DNA from: Cladobotryum mycophilum | Taxonomy: Eukaryota; Ascomycota; Sordariomycetes; Hypocreales; Hypocreaceae | DNA: 64,000 nucleotides | Assembly: GCA_036429605.1 (NCBI GenBank) | Contig: JAVFKD010000002.1 | Location: forward strand, 806,001 to 870,000 | Direction: 5' to 3' | Shown here: positions 47,272 through 58,413 of the stretch, in pieces | Numbering within the stretch: position 1 is the first letter of the stretch | How the letters are laid out: every line of letters starts with the position of its first letter | Translations under genes and position numbers: made by a program | Notes under the pieces: generated by a model | What the model was told of the DNA's origin: nothing | Databases searched by the model: none | The model's input: only the letters and a program-made list of their open reading frames with translations

Positions 47272-49703
47272 TTAATGGCCCAACCCCTGATTCGACAACA
47301 TGTCCGGTCTCAGCCAGTCAAATGTATCAAGCAGCTCAAAGTTGAAATCCAACTGCATATCATCCAGCGCGGCGGGCGGCCAAATCGTATTCTCCGCAGT
47401 CGCGTTCAGCACATGATCCAGGACAAGCCGGATGATGTTGCGGCAGCTCACGCACAAGTCGCCGTTCGGCGCGGACGGGTCAATCCAGTCGAGGAACCCA
47501 ATCAAGAGACTGAGGTTCTGAATTATGTTGGATCGCGTGATTGCGGGGTTTGTCGGATGGCTGCCTTTGAAGGTCGGGTGAAGCAGCTCCATGCAGAGAA
47601 TGCCCCCACCGGGGGTTGCGAATGCCATGACCTGGGCAACGTCAGTCACTACCTTACGACGTCGAGATTGCATCAAAGATTTTTACTCACCAGCCATTCG
47701 AAATCCTTTCGCACTGCGGCAAGACGGTCTTTATGCGTCCAGAACAAAAGAGTCAATGAGACCAACTCATAACTCGTAGCTAACAAAGCGTCATGCTCCA
47801 ACCCGCCACGCTTCAAGAGCAGCCGCTCAACCACAAAGATATTCTGCAAATGTTCGAGCTGAACCACTATTCTAGCATAGAGCTTCTCGACACACACGGT
47901 GAGATCCCCCAAGTCCTTTGGGTTATAGCGCAAGGACCGGGGAATTCCTCAATGATCTCGAGCTCTCTTGATCGTAACTCGCTGGTCCGCAGTCAGCATG
48001 GGAGGAGGAGGGGAGGGCAGGCTATGACTCTTCAACTCACATCAGCTTCTCGACAGGAAACTGCTTCCCGTTTCCGAGAGCAACTTCAACCAGCTCATCT
48101 CGTATTAGTGCAATCATGTACCGCGCACGAACAACTGTTGAGCAGTATAACCCGCCGACGGTGTTCCAGCCCCTGTCATCCAAGGACTCCACTGCTCGTT
48201 CAAGAGCTTCCCCACCCGATATCAGGTCGAGGTCATTTATATCAAGAGGCATTGGTGTCGATACATATCGATGCCCAAAAAATGGCGGCCGTCCCGTGAA
48301 TAGCACGGCGTCTTTGTCACCAGTAAATATTTGCGCAAAGAGCGAGCGTCGTACCTGTGAAGCCAGTGTTGGTCGGCGTGATGGATCGTTCAGCTCTACA
48401 TGCATTCCAAGGAATGTTGCCAACGCAGCACACTCTGCAGCGCCTCTCCAGCAAGATAAACCTGGCATTGTGTTAGTCATGTAGATAGATTGTGGTGGCC
48501 AGCTTATGATCAGGTATATCAAGACTTATACTTACTTGCGTCTCCGAGATGAATAGACTCCACCATTGTGCGTCTGCGGCATAGTATCAACAGCAAACTG
48601 TTCCCGGATGAGAACCGGCGACCCAGGTCGATACAGAGTCCAAGGCAAATGCGAGCCACTTCTGGCCACTCTCTCCGGGATACGTATACGTCTACTTCGC
48701 CCGTCTCGCCCTTTTGCTTCTTCTCTTCCTCCCTATACCATAGCTCGCTGTACATGAAGACCATCCCTACAGATTCCCATCTTAAATTGGCGCCTGTAAA
48801 CTGCCCAAACCACTTCTCAGGATCGGGCTCGTCTTCTCGGAACGGCTTCGCAGTGTTATTGCTCAAAAAGTGCGCAATCTCCTCCAGCTGAGAATCAACC
48901 CTGCAGTCTCCTAAATATGACCCAAATCTTTCATGCAGAGAGGAAAGAACACGGCTGGCGGCCACTCTCTGCCATCCATCTGTGTGATGCGGAGAAGTCT
49001 TGGGCGTAATGTTGCCCATGGACGGCAGGGGTATACCACGGAGTACGACAAGGCACATTTCACGCGTAGGGGAGCACAGGAAGCCAGGTACATCCTCTGT
49101 CAGCTGTCTCCGCCCACCGTGGCCGACCTGGGGAAGCCATGATTGGAACCCTTTGAGCAAGAGAAGACTATTCTTGGCCTCTTCAAAAACCGAAGAGTAG
49201 CTGGTGAAGCCGAGATAGCCCGTTGACTGGGTAAACGGCGTAGGTGCTTGCACTGGTGACGGTTCTCCCACTGGACTTGTTCTAGATGAGACGACGACGG
49301 GGTGACGAGCAGAGTTCGAGGACAAGGGCGTCTCGGTTTGTTCCGACGACTTTCCAGATGAGGAAACATCCGTAGAGGAATCTGATTCCAGTGGAATGAT
49401 AGAACTTGCCTGCCGCGAGTGAACTCGGGACAACACCGGGGCCGGCCTCGGTCTGGCGGCGTCACAAGACTCTCTGACATCAGTAGACGTCAATCTCACA
49501 CGACGAACGGCGCCCATTCGCGGGGCTGACCTCCTCGGAGTCGACGGTGTATAGACACACTCGCTATCCTGGTTCCTTTTGATGCACCTCCTGCATACCG
49601 GTTGACCGTGATCGCAAGACACCTTGCGGCTTCGGCACGGATCACAAGCCTGTAGTCGGCCGTTTAAGCGGCGGAGTGCCACGCCATCTTGTGACGACGC
49701 CAT
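47272..49703 (-). CDS. Zn2Cys6 fungal-specific transcription factor
   Basis: Four exons: 48536-49703, 48041-48461, 47691-47981 and 47272-47631, joined by introns of 59-74 nt. The DNA-binding binuclear cluster is at residues about 20-50: ACDPCRSRKVSCDHG, then CRRCIKRNQDSECVY, with the six Cys in family spacing. A Ser/Pro-rich linker follows. The middle-homology region contains DGWQRVAASRVLSSLHERFG, WRGAAECAALATFLGMHVEL and GRPPFFGHRYVSTPMPLD. One base appears missing in the G4 run at 47939-47942 (C4 on the coding strand); with C5 the exon reads EEFPRSLRYNPKDLGDL and the total is 746 residues. Start at 49703 (MASSQDG); the upstream in-frame extension is less likely. Target genes unknown. Confidence 0.85.
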
Positions 49704-50675
49704 GGGTTGATGAATGAGCACTGTTTGTATGCTTTTTTTAGGTACCCGTCTCACACGTTCCCGCCTCGGACTCAGAGGAAAGCTGTGAGAAAGATTCATG
49801 AGCACGGGGACGGTGGCATTTGGATGGGCATGTAAGACAAAGAGCTGGGGGGGACTCGGTCTCGGCTTCGGACTGAACATGGCGGCTCTCGGAGTCAGGG
49901 CCTGACCTGACGCTAAAGGCCATACAGTTAATTAGACACCATTCACCCCCCACGGACTGGGAGTGGCTTCAATCCTTGCACTTTCTCTCTGCGGCGAGCC
50001 AAACAGGGCTTAAACTCTGCTGCAAAGGGCGTGATAATCACGCCTCGAAGTGGACCGTGTGGCTGATGCCCAACCAATTAGTGATCAGTGAATCAATGGA
50101 TGCTTGCTTGTATAACAGAGCAGTGCTGTACATAGTACCCAGTGGTCCCCTTTTACGACTAACACGACGAGAGGAGGGATGGATGGATGGATGGGTTGCA
50201 GTCAATGATTCCAAACCGGTGTCGCAATCATTGATGAGCAACACAATTATTAAGGCAACGGGAAGAAACTTTGATTGGCGTCGTTTAGACGACAATTGTG
50301 AGTCACTCTGCAGGTATGGTGCCTGTTGAAACGCAATCATCCAAGCTTCGGAGTAGATCTGATAAGCCGATGGAGGATGATGTTTGTCACGGACTCACGG
50401 CTCGGAGTGCCGAGTGAGTAATGCTTCAAGTATTTAATTGTTTGCTTTCCCCAAAGATGATAAATACTCCAATAAGCCCCATATACAGGAATCCAATAAG
50501 AGTTCTCTAAGTTTTCATACTATACAAACTTTCAACACTGCCGAACAAGGACTTACAATCTCACTCCGAGCACATCATCACCAAGCTGAACAACACCAAA
50601 CCGAACAACACCAAACCGAACAACCCCAAGCTGAACAACTCCAATCACAATATCTACATCACCATCACCATCACA
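49704..50675. other. Divergent promoter region
   Basis: Upstream regions of the transcription factor and the small + strand gene. It contains a GGAT tetramer array near 50176-50192 and the 15-bp tandem repeat listed separately. A frame open across the tandem (50438-50701) reads as QAEQ/QTEQ repeats and then polyhistidine. I regard it as 5' leader rather than protein, but cannot exclude translation. Confidence 0.5.
50581..50640. repeat. 15-bp tandem repeat, four copies
   Basis: Four head-to-tail copies of a CCAARCYGAACAACN unit, starting at 50581, 50596, 50611 and 50626. The array ends 35 bases before the start codon of the 65-residue protein gene, so it is probably in its leader. Confidence 0.92.
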
Positions 50676-51004
50676 ATGCCTCTCCGACTCTCATTAGATA
50701 AAGCTCGCAAGCTTTACAAGACAGAAACCAACTCTTCCGAAGTCACTCTAGTCGAACCTGCACCGAAACCAGCCAAAGCAACTGGTAGGCTACCCTGCTT
50801 ACACCAAAAGACCCGCCCACCTATAACCTGATGATTAACCATTCCATGTAGGCTTTGGCAAACCCAAGATGACCTGGAAAGAAGCACGCAAAGTGGCAAA
50901 CTCCGATACAAACTGGGAAGCGAGGGCCTGTGAGTAGACATTCTTCCAATTTGGCCTATATCTAGTTCTATATATGCTAATTATAATAAGTAGCCATGAT
51001 GTAA
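50676..51004 (+). CDS. Small protein of about 65 residues, unknown function
   Basis: Three short exons: 50676-50784, 50852-50929 and 50994-51004, total 198 nt. Splice signals are good: GTAGGC and GTGAGT donors, a GCTAAT branch near 50976, and TAG acceptors. The product starts MPLRLSLDKARKLYKTE and contains KPKMTWKEARKVANSDTNWE. If the second intron is not spliced, the protein instead stops at 50938 after ARACE, two residues different. It is basic, with no signal peptide or membrane helix. I do not recognise the family. Existence is supported by splice signals and coding-like composition only. Confidence 0.5.
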
Positions 51005-51671
51005 TTAATCTCACTCACTCGTCTGCGGAGTTGGGCCGTGTTTCTTTATTATTTAATGACAGGCTATGACAAGTTTGTTTTCCTTCGATGTGCCAAGTCC
51101 TCCATCCAGGACCCGGATTCTAGCTATATACCTTTTAGTCTTCTATAAATACCCTTTACTCGAGCCTCAACCTTCCAAGGTCCTTTCTGTGATGTGTTTT
51201 TTTGCTTCGGAATAGCATCTAGTAACTCTATAAAGTAGTTTAATATCACTGACCGTTATCGTAACATGGTCGAGAGATATCAGACACATCAAAGCCCTCA
51301 TCGTCACCACCGGGCCAACATCCAGAGTCGGAACCATCACGTTAAAATGACCTGTCAGTAAATTCGCAGGCAAGAATACAACGAGTCCGTTCAGGTTAAA
51401 GCTCTTCATCACTCTACATGTAGCAGTGTCGTGTATCTTCTTCTCAGCCCTTGCATCCTTGGTAGGAAACACTGATGGGAAGAAAATTGTATCAATTAGA
51501 CAGGAGACAAATATATATACAGTGTTCATCGCGGATACTCATAGAATGTATACCAAGCTGGCAAGCCGTCCTGAGACGATGAGACCCCTTATAATTCGAA
51601 TTGTACAGTTGGGCCTCCTCCTCATCCTTCACTGACCCAAGTACTTCAAACGTAAGACATGTCGGCGTGTG
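51005..51671. other. AT-rich spacer
   Basis: Contains a 120-codon minus-strand open frame (51167-51529) with no recognisable motif. Otherwise nothing supported. Confidence 0.4.
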
Positions 51672-52202
51672 CTACAACATGTAATACCAGAAGAGCGCTG
51701 TCTCATCTTCATGTTGCGGAATTCCCTTGTAGAGAAACTCGTCATATCCTCCGAATTTAAATCCACAACGCTTATAAAAATAACAGGCTGCAATATTGTT
51801 GGACTGCGACTCAAGACGGATTTCCGCAACACCAAGCTGACGAGCCCATTCAATAACCTTATCGAGAAGCTGTTTACCATAACTGTGACCCCGAATGGTC
51901 GCATCAAGGGCAATCCATTCAAGAACAACCATATTATTCCAGGACTTTGAGGCATGCGCATATCCATAGACCTGATTATTTTCAACAAGCGTAAACAGAA
52001 CGCCGTCAGAATCCTTGATATGCTTAAATTCAGACTCGTCGAATCCGTAATCCTTTTTGAAGGCAGGGACCGGAGTTGTAATAATATTCCCACCTAGTGC
52101 CAGCTGATCGTACGGCTTGGAGACTTTAGCAGTTATCTAAAAAGAAAAGTCCCGGCCAGCAATGTCACTACTCGTTAGGGATATGGCGCGACGGATTTCC
52201 AT
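51672..52202 (-). pseudogene. GNAT acetyltransferase resembling streptothricin acetyltransferases, interrupted by in-frame TAG
   Basis: A 177-codon frame from ATG at 52202 to TAG at 51672-51674, of usual length for the family. Codon 22 (52137-52139) is TAG, with coding-like sequence in the same frame on both sides: DIAGRDFSF before, ITAKVSKPYDQLALGGNI after. The acetyl-CoA region is ALDATIRGHSYGKQLLDKVI, and the C-terminal half (EIRLESQSNNIAACYFYKR, then CGFKFGG and ETALFWYYM) matches the SAT/Nat type that acetylates streptothricin-like compounds. The segment looks more AT-rich than neighbouring genes. Alternatives: an intron using CTTTTTAG as acceptor (a CTAAC lies about 40 nt upstream, but I see no good donor), or translation from an internal Met giving a truncated product. 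Acetyltransferase family firm; substrate and state uncertain. Confidence 0.68.
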
Positions 52203-52443
52203 TGTTCGAATGATGTCCGATCTGAAAAGAAGGAGAGGGGGAAATGCAATTTGCTGCAGTGATAATAACAGTCGCTCGTATTCATGAACGCTGACAGAAG
52301 ACAAATTATATAGGTTCTCGGTCCGAATCGGCGAGTGACTCAGAATGCAAGGCCAATGCCACGATTATCACAGAGTGCCGTTAAGGGCGCGGTGGGCATT
52401 GTCGCATTTGCTCTCCATGATCCTGAGCTCCGTTTTGCTTTTG

Positions 52444-53118
52444 TCACAAGAGTCCACACATGGCAAAGATGACCCGGCTCATGGCTCCTTTACCACCCAC
52501 GTCACCAACATAGCCGAGCCTTCCATGTCCAACGGACGCCAACGTAACAGCGGCTTCGGGATTAGGTTTATGCCTGCACACCTTTTTGTTAGAATTTCCA
52601 CCATGGAGATATCAGGGACCAGCCTCGTATTACCATATATACCATGACTCTTCTGGACGTGCGTTCCGTATGAAAAGCGCCTGCGTGGACGATCTAGCTG
52701 GAAGCCTGGAAGCCAGAGTAGGTGCTATGACATCGGGGTTCAGATATGCATCTGCTCTGACGTGCGAGCCAAAATCCCAAGGCAAACCTGCCTTGGCAAA
52801 GAAGAGTATGGGATAGAAAGGCGCGATGAGTCTAGGAAAGTCTCCCATGAGAATTGTGGTGCCTCCATTGCGGACATAGTCGAGTACTGCATCCTATACA
52901 TGCGCATTTTGGTCCCATATGATTGCTTCATCGGTTATCAGAACGGCGATTGGATTGGTCCTGAGCAGATGTGCAACCGAGTCTGGCGTCCGAGCTGTCT
53001 TGATACGCACACGTGAAACGAGCTTCCTCAGAAAGGGGTCGAGCATTTCGTTGGAAAAGGATTGGCGGTTGAGGGAGATTATGCCAATATGAGCCCGAGA
53101 ATGACGTTGAACAGTCAT
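52444..53118 (-). pseudogene. Conserved fungal protein of unknown function with in-frame TAG
   Basis: Two exons, 52643-53118 and 52444-52573, with a 69-nt intron (GTATAT donor, TTCTAAC branch, TGCAG acceptor). They sum to 606 nt, a 202-codon frame. Codon 75 is TAG (52894-52896), between ITDEAIIWDQNAHV and DAVLDYVRNGGTTILMGDFP, which read as one continuous alpha/beta fold. The C-terminal exon adds AAVTLASVGHGRLGYVGDVG, ending MCGLL. The pattern (a strand ending in a DE turn, then helix, glycine turn and strand) recalls glutamine-amidotransferase-like folds, but I cannot name the family. If the TAG is real, only the first 74 residues would be made. Confidence 0.55.
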
Positions 53119-53825
53119 GGTTTGAGAATGAGTTTTAATGATTGGTGATTGTATTGTAATCTTCTTTTGGCTGATATGGAGGAAACGAGCGAAGTATCAC
53201 AGATAATGTATCGTATCGTACAGAGACTATCATTCGAAGGTGAAGTGGAATGATGATGGTGTCATATTGAAGATGCCACCAAGTAATCGATGTTTATTAC
53301 AGAGCTTGCATGCTTGCATGGGAAGGTAAAAACCACTATTGCGCTCTTTCTGCGACTTCCAGTGTTCCTGCTACGTTTATATCACACGAGGCAAGTGAAT
53401 CCGAAAATGCACAAACACACGGCGATAGCCTTTTCGGACACGGTAATATGAGAAAATGCCGATTAAGAGTATTGGAATCATGAGTGCTGGCCTAAATGAC
53501 CCATCGAGAATTCATAAATAGAACTGCATCTCACAGAACAATAGCTGCTGTTGAGCTTGTTGAAGTCAATCATCAGGTACGACGAAATCAGTAGCAGGGA
53601 AAAGTCGTGGAGCGAAACTACTACCCTAAAAGGCTAGGCGCGGACAGGGTTCCGCATAGTGGGGCACCTTTTCCCACCATTGATTTCCTGTTATCGATGG
53701 AGCTTCTTATCGTAGAAAAAAACTTACACCACCCAGATTATCTTCCAGCGGCTGCGACAAGCCCTTTGGTCAATCTCAACCACCACCTCCATTGACGTTG
53801 AGACTTGGTCTCTAGATAAGGCGCA
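53119..53825. other. Divergent promoter region upstream of ERB1
   Basis: AT-rich region between the decayed minus-strand gene and ERB1. No supported coding region. The last 60 bases are C-rich leader. Confidence 0.5.
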
Positions 53826-56152
53826 ATGGCTCGTTCATTATCTGCTACTCGTGCACCAAAGAGGAAGACCCTCTCCGAGGCTTCACAGTCCGAGGATGAG
53901 TTCGACGGCGCTGAGCTTGACGGCGTCTTGTCGCAAAGCGAGGACGAGAGCGACTACGAAGAATCTGATGAGGAGACCCAAGAACTCGCCAATGGCGGTG
54001 GCGACAGCGAGGGATCCGATGCTTTTAGCGACGAAGAGGTTGACGAAGAAGATCCCGATGAGGACGAAAATGAGGACGCAGACAAGCCCAACTACAAGAT
54101 CGTTAAGGATGCCAACGGTAGGGAGCGCTACGAGTATGAGGAGATAGATCCTGTCTATGACAGTGATGATAGCGATGCTCAAGGACCCGTCAACACAATT
54201 GGCAACATTCCTCTGTCATTCTACGACTCTTACCCTCATATTGGATACGATATTAACGGCAAGAAAATTATGCGACCCGCCACCGGCGAAGCACTGGATG
54301 CACTCCTCGACAGCATCGAGCTCCCCAAGGGCTGGACTGGCTTGACGGACCCAGAAACTGGAAAGCCCTTGAACCTAAGTCGGGAGGAACTGGAGCTTTT
54401 GAAGAAGTTGCAGTTGGACGAGGTGCCTCAAGATGGCTACGACCCGTACCCGGTAAGTTTAATAAGCCAACTTTTACAAAAATAAGCAGAGGCGATGAAA
54501 TTACTAACACGCAACAGGATTTGATACCCTACTTCACCAGCATAGAGGAGAAGATGCCTCTAAGCGCTGCCCCAGAACCCAAGAGACGATTCATCCCGTC
54601 AAAACACGAGGCGAAGCGAGTAGCCAAACTCGTAAGGGCAATCAGGGAAGGAAAGATTTTGCCTTACAAGCCGCCTGAGGAGGACGTCGAAGAGGAGGAC
54701 AAGTACTACGATATCTGGGCCAACGAGGAGCCCCAGGATCAACACATTATGAACATTCCTGCACCCAAGCTGGCGCCGCCCGGCTACGATCTCAGTTACA
54801 ACCCGCCTCCCGAGTATCTACCAACGGCGGAGGAGAAGGAGGCGTGGGAAAAGGCAGATCCCGAGGAGAGAGAGAAGGAATACCTACCGACCAAGTTCAA
54901 CTCCCTACGACAGGTCCCCGCCTACGGCGAGCTCGTCAAGGAGAGATTCGAGCGGTCCCTTGACCTCTACCTTGCGCCCCGAATCCGCAAGAACAGACTC
55001 AACATCGACCCCAACTCCCTGCTACCCAAACTCCCTCGCCCCGAAGAACTCCGACCGTTCCCCACCGTATGCCAGACCATCTTCAGGGGCCACACAAGCC
55101 GTGTTCGCACGGTTGCCTTCAGCCCTGACGGAGAATGGATCGCCTCTGGAAGTGACGACGGCACTGTCCGTGTCTGGGCCCTCAACGGCCACTTGGAGTG
55201 GCAGGCCCAGCTCAGCTCCTGGGATGAACCAGAACCCGTCCACGTCGTCCGATGGAGGCCGAGCAAAGACACATTTATCCTTGCCGCCGCCGCTGGTGAG
55301 GACATGTTCTTCATCGCCCCGCCCCTGGTCAACGACGCCGTCGACCAGGTGAGCCGAGACGTTCTCGACGCTGGTTTCGGCTATGCCACCAACGGCAACC
55401 AAGCAGCAGCAAGCGTCAATGCCGACGGCGTCAGAAAGGAACCCGCCGCCAAGTGGTCGAGGCCAACCTCCAGCCTCGTGTCCAAGGGCGTGCTCCTCAA
55501 GCTCACCGTGCGGTCCGCCATCAAGACCATCAACTGGCACCGACGCGGCGACTTCGTCTGCACCGTCTCCCCCACCGGCCAGCGCAGCTCCGTCGTCATC
55601 CACACCCTCTCCAAACACCTCAGCCAGGTCCCCTTCCGAAAACTCCCCGGCCTCGCCCAGACCGCCCAGTTCCACCCCTCCAGGCCCCTCTTCTTCGTCG
55701 CCACCCAGCGCATGATCCGCTGCTACGATCTGCAGAGGCAGGAGCTCGTCAAGGTCATCCAGCCCGGCGCCCGCTGGATCTCCTCCATGGACATCCACCC
55801 CGGCGGCGACAACCTGATTGTCGGCTCGTACGACCGCAGGTTGCTCTGGCACGACCTCGACCTGTCCAACAGGCCGTACAAGACTATGCGCTTCCACCCC
55901 GAGGCCATCCGCGCGGTCAAGTTCCACAAGGCCCTGCCCCTCTTCGCCGACGCCAGTGACGACGGCTCACTGCAGATTTTCCACGGCAAGGTCGTCAGCG
56001 ACTTGATGGAGAATGCCACCATTGTCCCCGTCAAGATGCTTAGGGGTCACAAAGTAGAGAAGAAGCTTGGTGTCATGGACGTTGATTGGCATCCAAAGCA
56101 CCCCTGGTGTATCAGTGCCGGAGCGGATATGACTTGTAGGTTGTGGGCATAA
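53826..56152 (+). CDS. erb1: Ribosome biogenesis protein ERB1 (BOP1), WD40
   Basis: Component of the PeBoW complex (NOP7-ERB1-YTM1) in 60S assembly and 27S rRNA processing in the nucleolus. Exons 53826-54452 and 54518-56152, 753 residues; the 65-nt intron has an ACTAAC branch. The N-terminal acidic region has repeated SEDE/DEED clusters. The BOP1NT domain follows (IPLSFYDSYPHIGYDINGKK, LPKGWTGLTDPETG, AKLVRAIREGKILPYKPP, YDIWANEEPQDQHIMNIPAP). A WD40 propeller begins at about residue 410 (IFRGHTSRVRTVAFSPDGEW, SGSDDGTVRVW) and ends CISAGADMTCRLWA. The frame is intact throughout. Large antisense open frames in the GC-rich third quarter are shadows. Confidence 0.96.
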
Positions 56153-56622
56153 ATATCGCTACATGTGTGTGTGGGGAAAAAAGAAATAGTTAGCTTTAGA
56201 TTTTCGGCCTATCATATAAAGCTGAGTTGGCCAGGTCATAATGAGAAAAGAATCTTTGATGTTGAATAGGAACTACATTTGATCACGACAAGATATGAAA
56301 TTCCCACCATAGGATTATTGTGAAAAGTTGTTTATTGTTGCACAGCAGAAAATCATCAAGGTATAATGAAAGAAGTACAAAAACAATCCACCCTGCGATC
56401 CAGCAAACATAGAACCCACCCCCTAGCCATTCTCTCCAATTTTTCTGGCAATTCCTCTGATTCAACCTTTCGTAGGCGCAAAGAGCCACGAACCATTATC
56501 CCCTTATATTACAAGGACGAAGCAACAAACACATGTTACTCTCTTAGCCTTATTCGCCCCCTACTAAGTATTCAGTCTCTATCACCGTAGATGATGGAAA
56601 CAAAATACGGACTTTAGAGTCT
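56153..56622. other. Convergent spacer
   Basis: 3' flanks of ERB1 and the Ish1-repeat gene; AT-rich, nothing distinctive. Confidence 0.5.
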
Positions 56623-58413
56623 TTACAACTCCTGTCGCAACTTCTCAGCCTTGGCCTTGGCTTCAGCTTCGGCCTCGGCAGCCTTCTCTCTGGCCGCCTC
56701 ATTTCCTAGGTGAAGCTGATCGGCAACCCACTTCCAGCCTCCCTTGGCAGACTCTCCGATCTTAGCAAAGACAGTTTCTCCAGGAGATGAGGTTCCGTAT
56801 CTGAAATAGTTGGACTGCTTACGAGCCGCGGCCCTTAGCTCTTCGACCCTAGATCCCTGAGGGACGGGAATGCCATAGCTGTCAAGATAGGCCTTGAGAT
56901 CGCTCTCAGTCCATGTCTCAAAGGCATTCGACTTTGCGGCTGCTGTAACAGAGGCAAGGTAGCTAGTTGCGGAAGCATACTGCGAACCACCAGCAGAAGA
57001 AGCCGAGGAATAGGCAGACTGTGCAGCGCTAACTAGATCTTCGCGAGTGGCATCCTTCTTCTTGGCTGCAGCCTTTGCAGCGGCATTTCCGTTCTTGTTG
57101 AGATAATTCTTCAGGTTGTCGACACTAAAGTCATCAAAGGTCCAAGCTTGCCAACCAGAGGAAGCCTTATGAGCGTTCTTGCGTACAAGGGCCCTCAATT
57201 CGTCTGCCTTACCACTCTGGGGGACGGGAATGCCTCGAGCATCAAGATAGGCCTTGAGACGGCTCTCTGACCAACTGTCTACAGCCGTGCCAAACGCTTG
57301 CTGAACAGCTTCTGAAGCAATATCTGTCGCTTGGGCGTACTGGTCCTTGACATTTGATGTTGCAGCACCAAAGGCAGACGCAGCATTGGCACCAAGGTTG
57401 TCGCCAAAGATCTCAGCGCGGTGCTTTCGGATGAGGGCGCGAAGATCATTTGTCTTGGATCCTTGAGGAACGGGAATTCCGTTCTTATCACAAAAGTCCT
57501 TGAGCTGAGAGTCGCTCCAGGCATCAAGGATGACATCAGTCAAGGTGGCATATGCGGCTTTGGCACTCTCTGTAGCACTGGCAGAATCCTTTTGAGCCTT
57601 CAAGTAGGCTAGGCGGGAGTTTCGGCGGACAGATGCAACCAACTTGTCTCGAGAAGAGGGTTGGGGCGCGGGGAAGCCGTGAGAGTCAAGCCACTCCTTG
57701 AGGTCAGATTCCGACCACGCAGAATAGAGCCAGTTACCGGGATACGCAATAGACTCTCCAATCTTCTTCGCAGCGGTTTCATAGCCTGAACGAGCCTTTT
57801 GAAGGAGAGTATCACGTTCACGAGGTTGAGGTACTGCAAAGATTATCAGTTAGCACCAATCATAACATTGGAAGAATTAAGGAATAACGTACCAGGGATG
57901 CCATTCTTGTCACAGAAGGCCTTAAGTTGAGAGTCGGTCCAGGTATCGAGAATCCAATCCTTCGTGCTGCCGAAAGCGTTCTGGGCGTTGTCCTCAGACT
58001 CGTACCAATTAGCTTTGACCTGGGCGAGAAGGTTGTCCTTTGTCTGTTCGGTGCCTTCTTTGGCGCCCTTGCCCTTGGCAGTGAGGTACTCGCTCAGCTG
58101 AGAGGTATCCCAGCTGCTGTATGGTTCGACGACGTAGTCATTCCAATGCTTGCCCACCAGGTCCTCCAAGTCCTTACGGTCTGCCGGAGTGGGATAGGGG
58201 ATGTCGTGGTCTGAAAGCCAGCGCTCAATCTCCGTTTCATGCCACTTGTTGTAGACTGCTTCACTGAGGTTAGCTTCCGAATATCAAAGGGTTTATTCGT
58301 GGCAGAGGAAGAAGACCAGACGAACCAGACTTGGAACCTGGGAACCAGCCGCTGGCAGCAACGCCAGTGAGGGCGAGCCCCGCGGTAAGTAGGGTGCTCA
58401 AACGCAACATCAT
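56623..58413 (-). CDS. ish1: Ish1/Msc1 repeat stress protein with signal peptide
   Basis: Protein with Ish1/HeH-type helical repeats, related to fission yeast Ish1 (nuclear envelope, stress response) and budding yeast Msc1. Exons 58326-58413, 57893-58255 and 56623-57833, total 1,662 nt and 553 residues; introns are 70 and 59 nt with CTAAC branches. A hydrophobic signal peptide (LRLSTLLTAGLALTGVAAS) begins it. About eight repeats of the form W-[ST]-x-S-x-L-K-x-[WFY]-L/C-x3-G-I-P-V-P-Q follow, for example WTDSQLKAFCDKNGIPVPQ and WSESDLKEWLDSHGFPAPQ. The C-terminus is a Lys/Ala/Glu coiled-coil-like helix ending RQEL, which resembles but does not match a canonical HDEL retrieval signal. A second ATG at 58410 is equally possible. 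Secretory-pathway or nuclear-envelope location is inferred. Confidence 0.9.

Noticed and set aside
918..47942. Programmed ribosomal frameshifting as explanation of the frame breaks
   Set aside because: Breaks occur in many unrelated genes at simple homopolymers, without shared slippery heptamers or downstream structures; technical loss of one base is simpler.
55022..55927. 301-codon minus-strand open frame inside ERB1
   Set aside because: It is antisense to the WD40 region of ERB1, where strong third-position GC keeps the opposite strand open; it has no protein motifs.
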